Assembly (NCBI RefSeq): GCF_025362455.1 | Contig: NZ_JANYGJ010000267.1 | Location: 1 to 23,191 of the forward strand | Length of the DNA: 23,191 bases | Source: Deinococcus sp. | GTDB taxonomy: Bacteria; Deinococcota; Deinococci; Deinococcales; Deinococcaceae | Direction: 5' to 3' | In this document: positions 22,802-23,191 of the stretch, in pieces | Position numbering within the stretch: position 1 is the first letter of the stretch | Layout of the letters: each line of letters starts with the position of its first letter | Program-made: the position numbers and the translations under genes | The notes under the pieces: generated by a model | Database searches by the model: none | Told to the model about the DNA's origin: nothing | The model's input: the letters and a program-made list of their open reading frames with translations, nothing else

Positions 22802-23191
22802 GCGGGGAGGCTTGTGGGTTGTGGGGAGTGGGTTGTGGGAAGTGAGAAAGGATTGAGGGCATGAGCGGCGCTCACGGGGAACCCTCTGCAAGCAGGTCTA
22901 CGACTCACCCCGCTGCTGCGCAGCGCCCCTCTCCCAAGGGTAGAGGGGTCAAGGACGAGCACCCAGTCGCTGTTTTCGCTGAAGTAGACCACTACCTTCC
23001 AGCGAGGTCAGTGATGGGCAGTTGCGGAGCACGGGCACCCTACGTGAGCTACGCGATGTGGAGAACGCCGGGAGATAAAGTGCGTTTGGGACGAACGGGA
23101 TGTACCATGCACAGCGCAGCGTAAGCTCCCTCCAAGGTTCTATTGACACGTTGCCTAATCAAGAGAGGTGAGGGGCGGGCAGGCGTCCTCA
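22802..23191 (+). repeat. Dispersed non-coding repeat, copy B, behind the amidase gene
   Basis: This is an inverted copy of the repeat at 19506-20032 that starts right after the amidase stop and runs to the window edge. It includes a hairpin CCCCTCT-CCCAAGGGT-AGAGGGG (22926-22948), which in copy A is split by the 169-bp insertion. It ends at the arm of the 86-bp element (23175-23191). A plus-strand frame at 22861-23124 shares peptide similarity with one in copy A. However, the 23-nt exact block at 23131-23153 lies after that frame's stop, which argues for non-coding DNA. Confidence 0.88.
22816..22839 (+). other. Canonical G-quadruplex motif just after the amidase stop
   Basis: Four G-runs (22816-22818, 22823-22826, 22830-22832 and 22837-22839) are separated by loops of 4, 3 and 4 nt, starting 15 nt after the amidase stop codon on the mRNA-sense strand. 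Confidence 0.75.

Noticed and set aside
21053..22891. 612-codon minus-strand frame opposite the amidase
   Set aside because: The plus strand encodes a complete AMIN/Amidase_3 enzyme with all catalytic residues. The antisense translation is His/Gln/Gly/Ala-rich without motifs.

Overview
The window looks like a chromosomal segment of a Deinococcus or close relative. This is inferred from the sequence alone. The DNA is GC-rich. It has MEP-pathway isoprenoid genes, several secreted DUF11-type proteins beside a predicted outer-membrane barrel, an AMIN-domain amidase, and TANNNT boxes placed for leaderless transcription.

Region 1 (1-10447, minus strand) is a run of five secreted-protein genes read right to left. 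In order these are a 169-aa DUF11-like protein, a 714-aa repeat protein, a 919-aa DUF11/SdrD_B-like protein, an 1102-aa predicted beta-barrel protein, and a lectin-DUF11 protein cut by the window edge. The last three are translationally packed (2-nt gap, then a 4-nt GTGA overlap). A terminator-like hairpin and a 15-bp tandem repeat separate the 714-aa and 919-aa genes. The set looks like a cell-surface assembly.

Region 2 (10448-16604, plus strand) holds a stand-alone VWA protein and a large DUF4011 / SF1 helicase / Vsr-like nuclease, which is a candidate anti-phage or DNA-processing protein. A strong hairpin and a short lower-GC stretch lie between them. A tRNA-Asn(GTT) with its own promoter and terminator sits on the opposite strand just beyond the helicase.

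Region 3 (16975-19135, plus strand) is a tightly overlapping ubiX-ispD-ispE operon. IspD and IspE act in the MEP pathway to DMAPP, and UbiX uses the dimethylallyl group to make prenylated FMN.

Region 4 (19136-23191) holds a NUDIX hydrolase (minus) and an AMIN/Amidase_3 cell-wall amidase (plus), transcribed divergently. Each is followed, immediately after its stop codon, by a copy of the same dispersed non-coding repeat, so the two copies are inverted. The copy behind the NUDIX gene is interrupted by a 169-bp segment with 21-bp imperfect terminal inverted repeats. An 86-bp hairpin element lies nearby, and its arm recurs at the window end.

Two cross-cutting signals stand out. Short tandem duplications or triplications, mostly of 15-bp period, occur at nine places in genes and intergenic DNA. 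Two canonical G-quadruplex motifs are also present, one of them created by such a repeat and one just after the amidase stop codon.
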